From Woeseia sp034521225 (GTDB lineage Bacteria > Pseudomonadota > Gammaproteobacteria > Steroidobacterales > Woeseiaceae), in the NCBI GenBank assembly GCA_034521225.1, contig JAXHMR010000023.1, forward strand, positions 1-64,000: a stretch of 64,000 nt of DNA. The letters run 5' to 3'. Under the pieces are notes generated by a model that worked only from the letters and a program-made list of their open reading frames with translations, was not told where the DNA came from and made no database searches. Position numbers and translations under genes: made by a program. Of this stretch, positions 11,479 through 20,598 are shown piece after piece (positions within the stretch are counted from its first letter, which is position 1; each line of letters begins with the position of its first letter).

Positions 11479-11788
11479 AGCTATTCTCCTTTGCGAATCT
11501 GATTTGTCTGGTGCCTGCCTCCGGTATTCGGAGACAGGCTGTGGCCAATCCGGCGTCTTGCCGGCGTGAAGGAGAACACTACGCATTCGCACGTCGGACC
11601 AGAATGGCCGAGCGTTCGCCGATGATGACTGATCGTCCGGGCAGGACTGCGGTTCGGGCGGATGCGTGCGCGGCGTAAATCCGTACGTTCGGGCAGGACT
11701 CCCGGCCATAGGGTCATTTCAGAAGTCTTCGCGCGGCCATACCTTATAACGGTCGCAACTATGGCATCGAATTAAAGAGGTTTGCAGC
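11479..11788. promoter_or_regulatory. Divergent intergenic region between two methyltransferase genes
   Basis: 310 bases separate the minus-strand methyltransferase start (11478) from the plus-strand one (11789). Open frames here have no recognisable content. It must hold both promoters, but I see no confident -35/-10 pair. An AGAGG ribosome-binding site precedes the plus-strand gene at about 11775. Confidence 0.4.
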
Positions 11789-12513
11789 ATGAGCGTAGTT
11801 CAAAAGCATTACGACGGGCATCTTGGCCCCGTTTACGCCTGGATGCACGGCGGCATCGAGTCCGCCATTGAGCGCGGCGCTGCCGAGATTGACAGAATGG
11901 GCATAGACCACTCGGACGGCGGGCTCGCCGTTGATCTCGGCACCGGCTTCGGAACGCATGCCATACCGCTGGCGCGCCGGGGTTTCGAGGTGCTCGCCAT
12001 CGACACGTGCGCCGCCTTGCTCGACGAGCTCAAGGCCCAAGGGCAGGACATGTCTATCGAGGCCGTGCTGGGAGACTTGCACGAATTTCGTCGACACCTG
12101 CGCCGGACCCCGGAGCTCATTCTGTGCATGGGCGACACGCTCACCCATCTCGAGAACGAAACCGCTGTGACATCCTGATAACGGAGCTCGTCCGCCTGCA
12201 GCCCGGCGAACGCCTGGTCACAACGTTCAGGGACTACTCGAATGCCTTGACCGCGGAGCAGCGTTTCATTGCCGTCCGCAGCGACGAGCGGCGAGTCCTC
12301 ACGTGCTTCCTCGAATACACGGACTCACGCGTGACAGTTCACGATGTGCTTCACGAGTGGCGTGATGCGGCGTGGCGGATGACGGTCAGTGCATATCCAA
12401 AGTTGCGCCTTTCGCCGGCATGGGTCATTGAGGTCATGGAGAACAACGGCTTCAGCGTGGAGCGAAGCGAAGGCAGCTCGGGGATGGTTTGTCTCGTCGC
12501 ACGTCGTCGTTGA
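11789..12513 (+). CDS. Small SAM-dependent methyltransferase, one frame break
   Basis: Residues 1-125 contain motif I (LAVDLGTGFGTHAIPLARRG) and the acidic strand LAIDTC, ending MGDTLTHLENETA. The frame then shifts near 12168. The next frame continues ILITELVRLQPGERLVTTFRDY ... to AWVIEVMENNGFSVERS and the stop at 12513, the normal C-terminal half of a Methyltransf_25/11 type enzyme. Without the shift the protein would lack its last four strands. The net change is minus one base. Substrate unknown. Confidence 0.75.
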
Positions 12514-12660
12514 TACAAGGGTCAGTGTGCTATTGATGATCTCGTCCCTGATCGAATGACTGCCTCTCTCAGCGACTGAAGGGCGGACTTTGGCTCATAA
12601 ATCACGCGGCCGCACCAGCACCTCGTAAAATGATGCTGGCGATGTAGTCCTCAAGGTTCA

Positions 12661-13219
12661 TTGATCAGGGTAACGTGCCCTCCACGCGCGCGGCCAGAAT
12701 GTGCGGCGGACGGCATCACGCAACCGTTCCAGTCATTTATTGTTAATGCGTCGCAGGAAGCGACACTTTCGGGTAACCCCGAGCTTGACAGCGAAATAGC
12801 TGAATCATTGACGTACGGCGTCGTGCTTCGTCCGCGATTCCTGGAGAACTTCACGATGTCGGTCGACTGGTTCGACATCGAGATCACCAACGCAATCGAA
12901 ACCGGTGGCAACCGATATCCTGAATACCTGTTACGACAGCTCGGCGTTTCCGGCCGAATCGTCCTGCGAGTTGTTTACGCGGGATGCCGATGCGGACGAT
13001 GAGCTTTCACTGTACCGTGCCGGGCGTGCCCAGCTGGTTTGTCATGGATACCAGTATCCGTTATGCACTGAACGACAATGTCGAACTGCAGCTGACCATC
13101 GACAACCTGCTGGACAGGGAGATGCCGTACCCGGCAGCCGCGAGCGGCTTCGGTGAGACTACATACTTTTCGGGGTAATGGGTCGTTACGCGACGTTCAC
13201 GGCGCGCGCACGATTCTGA
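12661..13219 (+). pseudogene. Truncated C-terminal relic of a TonB-dependent receptor
   Basis: Only the last ~180 codons of a receptor barrel remain, in several frames. The first part, GNPELDSEIAESLTYGVVLRPRF then FTMSVDWFDIEITNAIE, is the typical late-barrel segment. Near 12960 the frame shifts; YALNDNVELQLTIDNLLDR and then GRYATFTARARF end the barrel at 13219 in another frame. No plug domain or N-terminus precedes it; the 150 bases upstream of 12661 hold nothing recognisable. It is therefore a 5'-deleted pseudogene rather than just an error-split gene. It is clearly distinct from the near-complete receptor at 59-62 kb. Confidence 0.75.
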
Positions 13220-13300
13220 TCCGGGCCGCTGCCGGCGGGCGTTAGTCGCCACCGTCGTGTTGCCGCGAGTGTTCATTGTGTCGGCCAGTGCAGCTGCTTG

Positions 13301-14501
13301 TCAGCTGCCGGCCATGCACTCGTCTACCGGCACAGCGACGAATCGAGGCCAGTACAGGGAACGGGTTCCTTGCTGCGTAAACAGGTCGCTGAACTTGAAA
13401 CTATTCGTGGCGTAGGTGACGACGAGATCCGAGGCATCCGGACCCACGAGTTCGGGGTGTGCCTTTGCAGCGTACACGAGTGGTCGCGGGGCATCTGACT
13501 CGGGCGGACGGTACACGACAACCGGTGAACTCCACGGTCCTGTAAGGGCCGCGGCTTTGCGCAACCCGATTGTCGATGCGCCGAAGCCGTAGCTCGCGAC
13601 GTGGATAAACGAGTTCGTGCGCGTATCCCAGTGAACAGAGCACTCGGCTCCGGCATCATCGAGGACGAACGCCGGACCGCGCTCGCCGATCAAGGAAGCT
13701 GCCACCCAGCCCCGCTCTTCCCCGGCCCACCATTCTGCAGACGTGACATCACCTTGTGCGAGGGAGGTCACTGGATAGCGAACAAGCGCGCCGGCGTGCG
13801 TACCTTCCTGGCGAATGGCGACGGCAACGACGTATGCGCCGTCCCGGACCAGGGCCGTCGCGGGAACTGCATCGAAGGTGTCCGGGCTGGCATCGACGAT
13901 GCGCGGCTCCCACGTTTCCGCCGGCGCATCCGGATTGTCGACCACGGCGACAGCGTAACCCGCGTGTGCGAATCCAAGCCCCTGGCCGGGCGTGGCGACC
14001 GTCCCGTAGAGGAAGATGACGAGCGGCCCGTTGTCGAGCCGGATCCCGTGCCCCGGCCAATACCAACGCTCGCCACGGTCCGGGAAGAACGATGCTGGTA
14101 AACCATCACTGCCCTGTCGCCAGTGGAATGAAACCGAGGCGGTGCGTGGATCTTCTCCCGCCTGGATCGCGACGGTGTTTCTCACCATTTCGGATTCCGA
14201 GCGCACGTGGGCGTTTGAAGTTGCGACAAACGTGTCGCCGAAGAGCCAGAGGATGCGATCCTCGGAGAGGGGCACCGAGAGCGCGGCGTCAGCACCGAGC
14301 CAGCGGGGGTCCCGCTGGAAAAGCATTTCGGCTTCTGTAAACGCGCGTCCCATCGGTGCGCCCAGTGACGGGGTCAAGGACAAGCAGGCCGATTACCGAC
14401 GCCGTCAAAAGGATCAGTGTGAGCGACTTCGCCACAGCAACCTGGAGAGTTGTGGTTTGAGGCGTCACCCGCGAGCGATCCTGTTCTCGAGCAGCCAGCA
14501 T
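13301..14501 (-). CDS. DUF4185-type beta-propeller protein with N-terminal membrane/signal segment, one frame break
   Basis: The main frame reads as a five-bladed-propeller DUF4185-like protein (LSEDRILWLFGDTFVATS, RYWPGHGIRL-type strand as WYWPGHGIRLDNGPLVIFLYG, FSDLFTQQGTRSLYWPRF). Its N-terminus lies in another frame: MLAAREQDRSRV... followed by a hydrophobic helix LTLILLTASVIGLLVL. It joins at about 14365 to TPSLGAPMGRAFTEAEM. Length is one over a multiple of three. Members are thought to be exported glycoside-hydrolase-like proteins. It starts four bases after the stop of the diiron gene, so the two are probably cotranscribed. Confidence 0.7.
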
Positions 14502-14505
14502 TTTT

Positions 14506-15343
14506 CTAAACCTTGTATACCTTCCTGTCGAGCCAGTCGCCCAACAACCTTGCGTCCGAAAAGCCGGGTAATTTCGAGATCGTTCGGTCGACCCGCCGGG
14601 CGGCAACACGCCCTTCTTCACCGTCAAAAAGGTATCCGGACACCCATCGTGCCAGTTCGTTCAACTGGTGATTGGCGCCCACCGGGACATACAGGCGATC
14701 CATAATTGCACGCACCATTCGCTGTGTGCCCGGCCGGGCAAGGCGGTGCTCTGCCTGCCACATATAAAACGAAAAATGACGAGCCTCGTCGGACACAATG
14801 CGCCTGAGTAACTCGTTCAGTACCGGGTGATCATTGCATTGCATCATGCGTTGGTATGCGTGGATCGTCGTGCACTCGTGCACGGCTCCCCACGCCATGT
14901 GCAAGGCGAGAAAGTCTTGCCACGCCGCCGCCAAAAGAGTGGTCAGTGTCCGGTCGACATGATCCATCAACGTTGTGCGGCCCCTGGGCCGTGGCTCGAC
15001 AGGATGGCCTGCGCAGGCAAGAAATTTCGCGAGCGCGCGACCATGCATGCCTTCCTCATACAGCCAGCAAATCAGAAATGTGCCGACGATCTCGTCGTCA
15101 ACGGCGCGCCGCGAGAAAATGGTTCTCGGAAAAACGACGGTGTGGCTCTTCAACATCCTGCATGTAGGCCAGGACGCGAATTACATCGTCCGGTACGCCG
15201 TGTGACGGGATTGCGTCCCAGTCTATACCGTCGATATCAAGTGGTCTGGTTGCAGTTATAAAGCGCTGGAATTCCGGCGGATCCTGGGGCAGTACGGCTC
15301 CTCCCGGACACCCGTTTTGCCGCGCCGTAATCATTTTATCCAT
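14506..15343 (-). CDS. Ferritin-like diiron protein of the acyl-ACP desaturase type, one frame break
   Basis: The helical protein carries the four diiron ligand signatures of class II (acyl-ACP) desaturases in order: a first Glu in YMQDVE-SHT, then LYEEGMHGRA (ExxH), HECTTIHAY (Glu), and SDEARHFSF (ExxH). The first lies in the upstream frame (start taken at 15343, MDKMITARQ), which joins the main frame near 15130. An in-frame ATG at 15400 is an alternative start. The length is shorter than plant desaturases but similar to bacterial family members of unknown substrate. It is upstream of, and probably cotranscribed with, the DUF4185 gene. Confidence 0.7.
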
Positions 15344-15458
15344 TCCGTTACGGGGAATTGATCCGACAGAGGCGCTCCGCGCACTGGGCGTCGAAGCCAA
15401 CCGTCGGCCTCGGAGCTATCACATTCGATCCAGATCGCACGTGGCGGGCGCACCCACT

Positions 15459-15821
15459 TCATAGCAGCAGTGCCGGGCCGACGGCGATGGCTATGAGCCC
15501 CAGGATCAAGTACGTACTGGTGGCAAGCAACGCGGTCTTTCCCATACTGAAGTCCCTGGTTTCGACGGCGACAATATCGGCGATCTGCACAGGTTCGGCA
15601 TCAGTTTCGATGGTGTTGGTATCGGCGTTTACGTTCCTGATCGTGACCTTGTGAATTCTTCCATCGGTCGTAACAATCTTTGCTCGCTTGCCGGGTTCCA
15701 GAACGTTTTCAGATGCAATCTTTTGCTGGAGCACCTCCGGCTCCATCTCTATCGGATTCAAGGTAGTGCACGCGGTGGTCGCAAGCAACGAGCTGAGGAT
15801 GAGGACTGAACGATACATCAT
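15459..15821 (-). CDS. Small lipoprotein with C-terminal membrane helix
   Basis: 120 residues. A signal sequence ends in the lipobox LLATTAC-TT. The central part is a small beta-rich domain with charged repeats (TTDGRIHKVTIRNVNADTNTI). A hydrophobic C-terminal segment (LLATSTYLILGLIAIAVGPALLL) could cross or enter the membrane. It is preceded by a good upstream gap and stands alone. Family not recognised beyond bacterial lipoproteins with an SH3-like centre. Confidence 0.7.
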   Translation of the reverse strand: MMYRSVLILSSLLATTACTTLNPIEMEPEVLQQKIASENVLEPGKRAKIVTTDGRIHKVTIRNVNADTNTIETDAEPVQIADIVAVETRDFSMGKTALLATSTYLILGLIAIAVGPALLL

Positions 15822-15873
15822 TATTTATGTGACTCCTGTGCTGAGCGTCAACGGAACCAGGGAACGGGTAAAG

Positions 15874-16650
15874 TTATGGTGTCTTCTGAATTACGACTAA
15901 AAGCGCACGATCGTCACTGTTGATCGAAAGCAGAATTGAATCATTCGCTTCGAAGTCGTCAAAAACCAATGCTAAACCCGAATAATCGCCAGCTATAGGA
16001 CAACCAACGATAGTACTGTTCGCCTGGTACAGGTTGTAGCGGCTATCGAGAACGAGGACCATTCCGCTCGCTGTGCAGCCATCACTATCCTGGGCAGTGA
16101 AGGATCCCAGATCGTCAATCAGGTAAGTCGCGTTTGGGTTTCCGAACTCGTCCGTACTTTGCCAAACACCCTCAAGCAGGCCCAGCGATGACGGTTTCTC
16201 ATATTCGGGGTCGTAGACCATGTCAAAGGAGCCAGAGTCGCCCGGAGAGGCAGTACTCCAGGTACCGACAAGACTGGTTCCTGAGACGAGCGTCGCGTCT
16301 ACGACCAGGTCGCTGACAAACGTACCGTCAAGAAACGGAAGCGAGGAGAATGCTTGCCCCGAACCAGTCATTACGTCCTGATCTGTCGACGACATGCCAA
16401 CAAGATGGAGATCGGCGAAAACGCACAGAAAGCGAAACTGGCCGTCCTCGGTAACCAGGGCGCCACACTCCTCAGATTCTGTTGCCGCATCGATGACCAC
16501 GTTGCCAAACCAAAACCCGCCGAATTTGACGACAGGGGGTGGCGGTACAACTACAGGAGGTGCTTCGGCAGGCCCGGACTCACTACCGCCGCCGCAGGCA
16601 CTTAAGAAGACACCCATAATGAGAAGTGCGATGGCTTTGCTGATTTTCAT
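15874..16650 (-). CDS. Hypothetical lipoprotein with proline-rich linker
   Basis: 258 residues. The signal peptide ends FLSAC-GGGSESG, a clear lipobox followed by a Gly/Ser and Pro linker (VVVPPPPVVKFGGFW). Two beta-rich repeats follow, each with a GxWxxT-type strand (LVGTWSTASPGDSG, LEGVWQSTDEFGNP) and a Cys pair. This repeated layout resembles many secreted beta-sandwich lipoproteins from marine gammaproteobacteria, but I cannot name the family. It ends 52 bases before the small lipoprotein on the same strand. Confidence 0.7.
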   Translation of the reverse strand: MKISKAIALLIMGVFLSACGGGSESGPAEAPPVVVPPPPVVKFGGFWFGNVVIDAATESEECGALVTEDGQFRFLCVFADLHLVGMSSTDQDVMTGSGQAFSSLPFLDGTFVSDLVVDATLVSGTSLVGTWSTASPGDSGSFDMVYDPEYEKPSSLGLLEGVWQSTDEFGNPNATYLIDDLGSFTAQDSDGCTASGMVLVLDSRYNLYQANSTIVGCPIAGDYSGLALVFDDFEANDSILLSINSDDRALLVVIQKTP

Positions 16651-16740
16651 GAGTTCACCGAAACGAGTGGATGAAGATTGTCTTGAATCTACTCTCCTGG
16701 TTTCGCCAGTCCTTTCCGAAATCTGTTCTTTTCCTCTTCT

Positions 16741-17358
16741 TTACATTTCAGGGCATTGCGGCGCTGGAGAAGAGTCAACGGCTGGCGACAAGCTGTCCGC
16801 AGGAGGCAGGGAATTTACGGATTGGTAGGGAGGGCTGTAGCGTTGTGATTGTGACGCTATGAACACCGCCATGATAATGAGTATCGCGGCAACAGCCGTC
16901 GTTCCCAATCGGCGACGAGCGCTCCCGGGTACGGGCGTCGCAACAGGATGCCCGACACTGGCGATCAGGCGATAGCCACGTTTGGAAACCGTGCGGATGT
17001 ATTTCGGGTCTCGGGAGCTGTCTCCGAGCATCTTTCGCAAGTTGGCAATGCGGCGGTGCACGGCGTCGTCGCCAACGACTCTACGCGGCCATAATGTATC
17101 CAGAAGCTCCTGGTTAGTGACAACTCGATCGGAATGCTCTGCAAGATACAGCAAGACATTTATCGACAGAGGCTGCAGTTTCCTGGTCTCCTCATCGCGG
17201 CGGATCGAATTCGTATCGCGGTCGACGGCCCAAACGCCGATTGTCACTACCGATGGGGTCATGGACTGACCGTATGAATATAGTTTCCCGAATCCGGCCT
17301 GGGGTCCTAAGGGCTCGGCGCCTGGCTCGATGATGCATGCAGTGTTGCGGTTCGTCAT
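16741..17358 (-). CDS. ToxR-like winged-helix membrane regulator with a borrowed N-terminus
   Basis: A winged-helix domain of the Trans_reg_C type (LQPLSINVLLYLAEH ... VVGDDAVHRRIANLRKMLGD ... IRTVSKRGYRLIA) is followed by a membrane helix (TTAVAAILIIMAVFIASQ) and a short periplasmic tail. The domain itself starts at about MTPSVVTIGVW (17262). The frame extends upstream to ATG 17358, which has a strong AGGTGGA site. The extra 32 residues (MTNRNTACIIEPGAEPLG...) match the N-terminus of the acyl-AMP ligase at 29955, and the leader upstream matches too. The natural start is therefore unclear. There is no TolB/TPR part. It may control the biosynthetic operon. Confidence 0.7.
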   Translation of the reverse strand: MTNRNTACIIEPGAEPLGPQAGFGKLYSYGQSMTPSVVTIGVWAVDRDTNSIRRDEETRKLQPLSINVLLYLAEHSDRVVTNQELLDTLWPRRVVGDDAVHRRIANLRKMLGDSSRDPKYIRTVSKRGYRLIASVGHPVATPVPGSARRRLGTTAVAAILIIMAVFIASQSQRYSPPYQSVNSLPPADSLSPAVDSSPAPQCPEM

Positions 17359-17472
17359 GGCGTTCCACCTCGCAAGCTTCGATTGCGTCCGCTTCGACGG
17401 ACCGAGGCAGATTGTTGCGATTCCGAGGCCATCCGGCATGAGGTCGGCGTAATTTATCGCTGATGAATCCCT
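17288..17472 (-). repeat. Leader repeat copy A (partner at 29882-30068)
   Basis: About 185 bases resembling the 5' end of the acyl-AMP ligase gene. Shared strings on the minus strand include AGGGATTCATCAG, AATTACGCCGACCTCA, CGCAACAATC and GCGAGGTGGA before an ATG, and continue about 24 codons into the coding region (ACIIExGA). A small hairpin GTCCG-TCGAAG-CGGAC lies about 30-50 bases upstream of the ATG. The corresponding hairpin in copy B differs by a compensated base pair. Confidence 0.7.
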
Positions 17473-17647
17473 CCCTCTTTATCAGGTTAATTGGCGTCGT
17501 CAGTGTTGCGCGTGTACCGGCATCTCGACCGCTCTCACCGATTCATCACCTCGAAATCACCCCGGCATCAGGCCGGCTGAGGCCTTAAAGCGCAGTCTTT
17601 ATCCGCGGGCCGGCATGTCGCCGGTCCTTCCAAGCGGAGCTACAACC

Positions 17648-18599
17648 ATGAAGAACAGCAAATATAAAGCAGGCGTGATGCCTGTACTGGGCGCGGCGCT
17701 ACTGTTCGCGCAAGGAGTCATGGCAGAGCAGGAACCGATGTACGTCTTCGGTGACAGCCTGTCGGATGCCGGCAACGTGTACCAGCTCACCGGCGAGGTC
17801 GCACAAAAACCCTACGAGCCCATACCTGCTGCACCGTACGCCAGGGGTGGCCACCACTTCAGCAATGGCCAGACCTGGGCAGAGCAGTTTGCCAGGGCGA
17901 TCGGGCGCGCCAACGGTGGCAAAGCCTCGCTCCGGGGGAACAGCGGGAACGGCAATTATGCCTTCGGCGGGGCGCGTGCCCGGCCGGCAGGCAATTCACC
18001 ATCGAGCAGCGTGCAGATAGCGATGTACCTGCAGGAGTACGGTGCGGCGTCTCCCCGACGCACTCTACGTGATCCAGTTCGGCGGCAACGACATTCGCGA
18101 TGCGCTGCAAATGGGCCCGGTGAACGGACCGCCGCTGGTGCTCGAAGCCGTCGGCAGCATCGGCATTGCCATCCAGACGCTCTACAACGCCGGCGCCCGG
18201 GAGTTCCTGGTCGTAAACGCGCCTAACCTCGGCAAGACACCGCTTGCGGCCATGTTGGGCGCCGGGCCCCAGATCGAGGCAGTCTCGCAGTTTTTCAATG
18301 CGACACTTGAGTCGGGTTTCGCACCGCTCGGAATCCCGGGACTCGCGCAGCTGGAGGCGGCGCTACCTGGCATCGTACTTCACCGTCTCGACCTGTTCGG
18401 TCTGATCAACGACCTTGTGGCATACCCGGAAGACTTCGGGTTCGCCGAGATCGTCACGCCCTGCCTGACCTTCGGTACGCAGGAAAGGGCATATTGCGCT
18501 AACCCCAACCAGTACCTGTTCTGGGATGCCATACACCCGACGTCCGCGGGTCACGCGATCGTCGCCGCCGAGGCTGTCGCCGTCATGTCCGGTTATTGA
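17648..18599 (+). CDS. Secreted GDSL/SGNH-family esterase or lipase, one frame break
   Basis: A signal peptide (MKNSKYKAGVMPVLGAALLF... ending VMA-EQE) is followed by the GDSL block YVFGDSLSDAGN (nucleophile Ser), block II Gly in NYAFGGARA, block III QFGGNDIRDA (Gly/Asn oxyanion) and block V FWDAIHPTSAGH (catalytic Asp and His). Blocks I-II and III-V lie in different frames joined near 18045. Length is one over a multiple of three. The start at 17648 follows AAGCGGAG. It ends without an autotransporter barrel, so it is a soluble secreted hydrolase. A strong hairpin terminator follows. Confidence 0.85.
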
Positions 18600-18617
18600 T
18601 CACGCCGGCTTTGCGTG

Positions 18618-18646
18618 CGCGGGAGCGGCAGCCAGCCGCTCCCGCG
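18618..18646 (+). terminator. Strong hairpin terminator after the GDSL esterase
   Basis: A perfect 12-bp stem (CGCGGGAGCGGC / GCCGCTCCCGCG) with a five-base loop begins 18 bases after the stop codon and is followed by TTCTTCC. Confidence 0.75.
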
Positions 18647-18714
18647 TTCTTCCAGAAAAAAGCGCTGATGTAAGACATTGAAAGGTACAATCGGGCACCC
18701 GTCGGAGGAACACC

Positions 18715-20598
18715 GTGCAGACTGAATGCGATCTCGCCAAGGGCTTTCGTCTGGGGCCCTGGACCATAGTTCCGGAGAACGGCGAGATTAGCGACGGCGC
18801 ACAAGCCCATCGGCTCGAACCGAAGGTGATGGACGTCCTCACCTCCCTCGCCCGGCACGCCGGCACGCTCGTTACCAAGCAGACCCTGATCGATGAGGTA
18901 TGGAACGGTCGCGCCGTCACCGATGAAGTAATCGCACGCTGCATCTCTGCGCTGCGCACACACCTCGGCGACGATCACAAGGCACCATCCTATATCGAGA
19001 CGCTGCCGAAGCGCGGCTATCGCCTGCTGGCCGCCGTCGAACCGTTGCATGCCGAGGCGCCGATCAGCGCCCCCGAGGTCACAGGCAGCCGACGGCGCGG
19101 CAGCTACCTACTGCTTGCGATCGCCGTCATCGCAATCGGCTACCTGGCGGTGCGGCTCCTGTCACCGTCTCCGCAGCCGGAAGCATTCGAATCGGTTGCC
19201 GTACTGCCTTTCACGAACCTCAGCGCTTCCCCGGATCAGTACCTGGCTGATGGCGTCACAGAGGAACTCACTTACACCCTGACACAACTGCCAGACCTCA
19301 AAGTCGCCGCGCGTACGTCAGCTTTCCAGTTTCGCGATACGGCGCTCGATGTGCGCGAGATCGGCCGGCGTATCGAGGTGGACGGCATTATCGAGGGCAG
19401 CGTGCGGCGCGAGAAAGATCGCCTCCGCGTAACCGCGCAGTTCGCCGACACCCGCACCGGCTACCAGCTTTGGGCAGTCACCTTTGACGGCAGCGTGCAG
19501 GACGTCTTCAGGCTGCAGCGGCAAGTGGCCGAGCGCGTGCGGGACTCGATCAGGGGAAACGGTCGCGCGCCAGAACCCGATTCCGTGACAGAACCTGCCA
19601 ATTTCGCAGCCTACGATCTCTACTTGCGCGGCCGCTACGCGCTCAACCGGCGCGGCGCCGATTCGCTCGAGCGGTCTGCCGGTCTTTTCCGCGAGGCGAT
19701 CGCGCTCGATCCGGGCTACGGGCCGGCTTACCTCGAACTGGCCAACGCTCTCAGTCTGCTGCCGAGCTACAGCAGTGAACACGGCGACTCGATGTACGAA
19801 GATGCAACCCGCATCGCGAACAACGGGGTGCAGGCCGACCCGAGCATCAGCGAAGCGGCAGCCGCCTTGCAGGGCTACATCCACAACAAGCGCGGCGAAT
19901 GGCTGGAGGCGGACCGGGCCTATCAAACCGCACTGCGCGCCCACCACGTGGAGTCAACGACGCATCAGTGGTATTCGAACATGCTCGCCAGCGTCGGTCG
20001 CATGGAGGAGGCGCTGGAGCAGGCGCAGCGCGCACGCCGGCTCGATCCACTGTCGCCCGTGGTCATGAGCAGGCTCGCCATGACCAGCCTGTGGAATAAC
20101 GACCTCAAGGCTGCCGAAAGGCAGTTTACGGTGGCCAATGAACTCGGGATCAAAAGCCGGCTGCACCTCGAAAGTCAGCTGCTGCTCATGATCCGGGAAG
20201 GCCGTCTCGACGAGGCGCGGCTGCTCGCCCGCGACCCCGAGTCGGGAACTGCCCCGGAGTGGCTGGAAGCGCTACTTGATTGTCTCGGTAGCGGTGCGCA
20301 TTGCGACGTTACGGAGGCAGCCCTGAAGTCGGACGAAGCGGTGTCGGCGCGTGTGCAGCTGGTCGCCTGGGCGCTCCTCGGGCGTCTCGACAAGGTCGGC
20401 GAAATCGCAGGCCGACTCGAGCAGGATATCGGCGCTTTCGAGACCGAGCTCCTGTTCATCGCCGAACTCGAGGGTTTTCGCCGGCTGCCGCAATTCCAGC
20501 GCCTCCTCGAAGCAATCGGGATCAGCGACTACTGGGAACAGATCGGCTGCCGCTGGAGCGAGGCTGGTGTGCGCTGCGACGGCCTTAGCAGCACGTAA
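18715..20598 (+). CDS. Winged-helix / TolB-like / TPR one-component membrane regulator
   Basis: 627 residues from a GTG start with GGAGG upstream. Residues ~10-105 are a Trans_reg_C winged helix (VMDVLTSLARHAG, VIARCISALRTHLGD, IETLPKRGYRLLA). A membrane helix lies at ~127-146 (GSYLLLAIAVIAIGYLAVRLL). A FlgO/TolB-like domain follows at ~160-270 (VAVLPFTNLSASPDQYLADG ... IEVDGIIEGSVRREK), then TPR repeats to the end. This is the cytoplasmic-DNA-binding, periplasmic-sensor layout of CadC-like regulators. Its last 70 bases overlap the 3' end of the convergent exporter gene, so read-through of either would be antisense to the other. It is a candidate regulator of the adjacent operon. Confidence 0.85.
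   Translation: MQTECDLAKGFRLGPWTIVPENGEISDGAQAHRLEPKVMDVLTSLARHAGTLVTKQTLIDEVWNGRAVTDEVIARCISALRTHLGDDHKAPSYIETLPKRGYRLLAAVEPLHAEAPISAPEVTGSRRRGSYLLLAIAVIAIGYLAVRLLSPSPQPEAFESVAVLPFTNLSASPDQYLADGVTEELTYTLTQLPDLKVAARTSAFQFRDTALDVREIGRRIEVDGIIEGSVRREKDRLRVTAQFADTRTGYQLWAVTFDGSVQDVFRLQRQVAERVRDSIRGNGRAPEPDSVTEPANFAAYDLYLRGRYALNRRGADSLERSAGLFREAIALDPGYGPAYLELANALSLLPSYSSEHGDSMYEDATRIANNGVQADPSISEAAAALQGYIHNKRGEWLEADRAYQTALRAHHVESTTHQWYSNMLASVGRMEEALEQAQRARRLDPLSPVVMSRLAMTSLWNNDLKAAERQFTVANELGIKSRLHLESQLLLMIREGRLDEARLLARDPESGTAPEWLEALLDCLGSGAHCDVTEAALKSDEAVSARVQLVAWALLGRLDKVGEIAGRLEQDIGAFETELLFIAELEGFRRLPQFQRLLEAIGISDYWEQIGCRWSEAGVRCDGLSST

Noticed and set aside
11452..11717. Small minus-strand open frames in the divergent methyltransferase intergenic region
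   Set aside because: There is no recognisable domain, they overlap the promoter region of two genes, and two frames are equally open.
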